Part shown: one piece after another, positions 55,201-64,000 of the stretch
Numbering within the stretch: the first letter of the stretch is position 1
Layout: every line of letters starts with the position of its first letter
Made by a program: the position numbers and the translations under genes
Assembly (NCBI RefSeq): GCF_964340395.1
Contig: NC_135559.1
Span: 14,404,759 to 14,468,758 of the forward strand
From: Glandiceps talaboti
Taxonomy: Eukaryota > Hemichordata > Enteropneusta > Spengelidae
DNA: 64,000 nucleotides
Direction: 5' to 3'
The notes under the pieces: generated by a model
What the model was told of the DNA's origin: nothing
Seen by the model: the letters and a program-made list of their open reading frames with translations, nothing else
The model's database searches: none

Positions 55201-55551
55201 CCTATCTAACCAAAACAGGGCGTCACAAATGCATTTGTACATACGTAGGTAAGGTGAACAGTTCAGACAAATTGACTCGTTAAAACGAAAATGGCGTGGT
55301 GAGTTGTAGTTGAATTGTAGCTCAATTGTATAGTTTATGTGTTATCACAAGAAAAAATGTTATCTATACCACAATTTTAATGTGTATGGTCAGTATCTTC
55401 ATTGCGGGATTATTATGTAAAGTTTTTGAGTTTATTCACTTGCCTTACTATCCGGGTTGTTATTTTTGCAATATGCACCACCATTGCACTGTTGTTATGA
55501 GTGTGGTCTTGTTGTTTGACAGTTGCGCATTCCCTTTTGGATGTTTATTCT

Positions 55552-55829
55552 TAATTTACACACCCCTAACAACGTTCCAATCAAATTGCAGACCAATCTG
55601 CGCAGTAGGTTTAGAGTTTAAGTTTTATGACCACAACTCATTTTCTGACCCAAAACGCACATCTCTGATGTTTGAACAATTTCCCAACTACACACCAAAT
55701 GTAATGTCCCCACCAAATACCAAGGCAATCGGTCTGGTAGGTGCTGAGTGTAAATCGTGCACACACCAAACAGACAGACAGACAGACAGACAGACACACA
55801 CACACACAGACATACAGACAGCTAGACAG
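55552..55829 (+). repeat. Microsatellite-tailed dispersed repeat, copy 2
   Basis: Homologous to 28781-28985 in the same orientation. Its 3' end runs into (CAGA)n and (CA)n at 55770-55829. The 190-codon open frame over it comes from the repeat and is not a gene. Confidence 0.8.
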
Positions 55830-56199
55830 ACACCACACCTTGCCTACAACACTATTGAACCTTATCAGTTCGCTGTGCTAACAAAATACATGTAATTTGT
55901 TTTCATATGTAACGATTCAGCGTGTCTGAAGTGTTGTTCTTATCTACCGATATTGTATGCACCAAGATGAAAATACACGTGTGACACAAAATATTTTGGC
56001 AAGGTAAGTGAAATCAGGTGTAATTATACTCATTGGGAAGTGGGTGTACGACCCCTCTGCCAAATACGTGTATGCTAGAAATATCGTTAACGTAAAGGGG
56101 TGCTAGAGATCTAGACTCACACTCTCTTCTCGAACGAAACATTAGAAACTAATAAAAACGACTTAGTTTTTGGTATGTATTTTATTCGTAAAAGGAATG

Positions 56200-56395
56200 A
56201 TCAGATGAGATAGACCTGGTAGTATAGAAATTACAATGTGAATGCTTTAATCGTATGCGCTTATAAAAGGCGGCAATGGATTGTATGCTCCCCAGTGGGT
56301 CGAGGAAATATAAAGTGACGTTCTGTGGCTATAGAAAAGCGCTACATAAAAACCCCCAACATTATTTGATATGGATAAAGTATAGAATAAAGATA
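56200..56395 (+). repeat. SINE-like repeat, copy 2, shorter at 5' end
   Basis: Matches copy 1 from the CTGGTAG block: ACAATGTGAATGCTTTAATC, GGCAATGGATTGTATGCTCC, then GAAAAGCGCTACATAAAAAC and ACATTATT. Same orientation. Confidence 0.6.
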
Positions 56396-57341
56396 AACAT
56401 CCTGAACAAACATCCCGCGTATTTCTTCACTAACGTGACTAAGGTTTGATAGACCATGTCAATAGGCTTCTAGACTACTATAAAAGTGAATAGACGTTCC
56501 TAATAAATTACGCCCTCTAACGATACGTTTCATAAAGATGTTAAAGCAGTCTCAAAATAATGGAAAAATAAGGGTTTGTAGTTTTGTTTTAATAAAATAA
56601 CCTAACAAACAATTAAATGAATCCATAAAATGGGTCATTACATTAACATTCGCCAGTAACCTTTCATCTAAAATTGTAGCTACTCTAGAGGGCGTGATTT
56701 CAATTTTAACTATCGTTGTCAACAAAGTCGCTTAGACAAAATACCTATTTACAAAGATTCCAGAACAAGCTAAATTTCCAATAAGGGGTTAAGGGTTAAG
56801 GGTTCAACTTACGATTTATAAATCTTCTTTCAAGAGACTTATTCAAGTCATCAAGCAATATTATAGTAGACATAAATTATACATTGTACATCATATTGAA
56901 GAAATTATATCCTTACAAAGTCCATATAATCAACTCAACAATTCAAGTTCATTTTGTTCGTCAAGTTGATTTAAAAATCACAGTATATTCAGATTACCAG
57001 GAACTTTCACATCACATTGGAGATATGGTATTTTTGAAATCACATAGATACGTAGGTAATGATATAATATATACTGAAACATGGTAAGGTCGTGACCTTT
57101 GCAGAATCATGATAACGATACTGATTATGATGTCACTTCCTGTGTTAAGTCTTTTGGTTTTCAACGAATGTCAACTGAAAAACTACTGCATGCAGGTGAA
57201 ATACACTGTCAGATTTTGAATCTTTCTATCCCAAGTATGCAAAAATAAAACGATACATAAAACTCAAACTTAGCAACACAAATCAACGGGGTGTCTGATA
57301 ATAGGGTTTCCTTATTATCAAGTACTGGTATTATTATTTCT

Positions 57342-64000
<6,659 letters not shown>

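Larger units (their letters stand above)
50323..57341. other. Convergent intergenic region between GAL3ST-like and ABCC5-like genes
   Basis: Besides the microsatellites, hairpin, dispersed repeats and one weak exon candidate listed, I see only AT-rich sequence, with nothing recognisable at about 51883-53390, 53504-54820 and 56396-57341. TTAAGGG is repeated three times near 56785 without forming an array. Confidence 0.55.

Noticed and set aside
55326-55895. 190-codon plus-strand frame
   Set aside because: Most of it lies on a dispersed repeat that has a second copy at 28781, and it ends in a microsatellite.
56783-56812. Telomere-like TTAAGGG units
   Set aside because: Only three copies, with a unit differing from TTAGGG.

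Overview
The window is animal nuclear DNA. It is AT-rich, has spliced genes with GT-AG introns, one intron of about 41 kb, very abundant compound microsatellites, and dispersed repeats of SINE and MITE type. Both recognisable genes are animal families. A marine invertebrate fits best. A SINE-like repeat resembles, from memory only, families seen in invertebrate deuterostomes; the phylum cannot be settled from the sequence.

Layout. 1-3849: degenerate 60-90 bp minisatellites, a hAT-like MITE (340-503) and no recognised gene. 3850-5010: a candidate minus-strand coding exon that I do not recognise, with two RFX X-box-like motifs upstream. 5010-7580: two long microsatellites and no gene. 7581-7962: promoter, leader and first coding exon of a galactose-3-O-sulfotransferase (GAL3ST family, plus strand). 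7963-49241: its single very large intron, holding most of the microsatellites, three or more MITE-like inverted-repeat elements, a perfect 62-bp-arm palindrome between (TA)n tracts, SINE-like and other dispersed repeats, two minisatellites and five exact CRE octamers. 49242-50322: second coding exon with the whole catalytic domain. 50323-57341: intergenic, with an imperfect 52-bp-arm hairpin, a second SINE-like copy and a microsatellite-tailed repeat. 57342-64000: minus strand, the last twelve coding exons (the outermost cut by the window edge) of an ABC subfamily C transporter closest to ABCC5/MRP5. They cover the second membrane domain and the whole of nucleotide-binding domain 2.

The two genes are convergent (tail to tail) about 7 kb apart. 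I see no functional link: one is a Golgi enzyme that sulfates galactose on glycolipid or glycoprotein, the other a plasma-membrane exporter. Their architecture differs sharply. The ABCC5-like introns are 161-1045 bp, while the sulfotransferase carries one 41-kb intron at the junction between its membrane anchor and catalytic domain.

The open frames over microsatellites (MYVC, LSLS, YIYI or DRQT repeats) are not genes. No clearly new biological system is evident. The best leads are the (TA)n-flanked perfect palindrome, the CRE excess in the giant intron, the unrecognised minus-strand exon near the X-boxes, and the repeat families whose 3' ends run into microsatellites.
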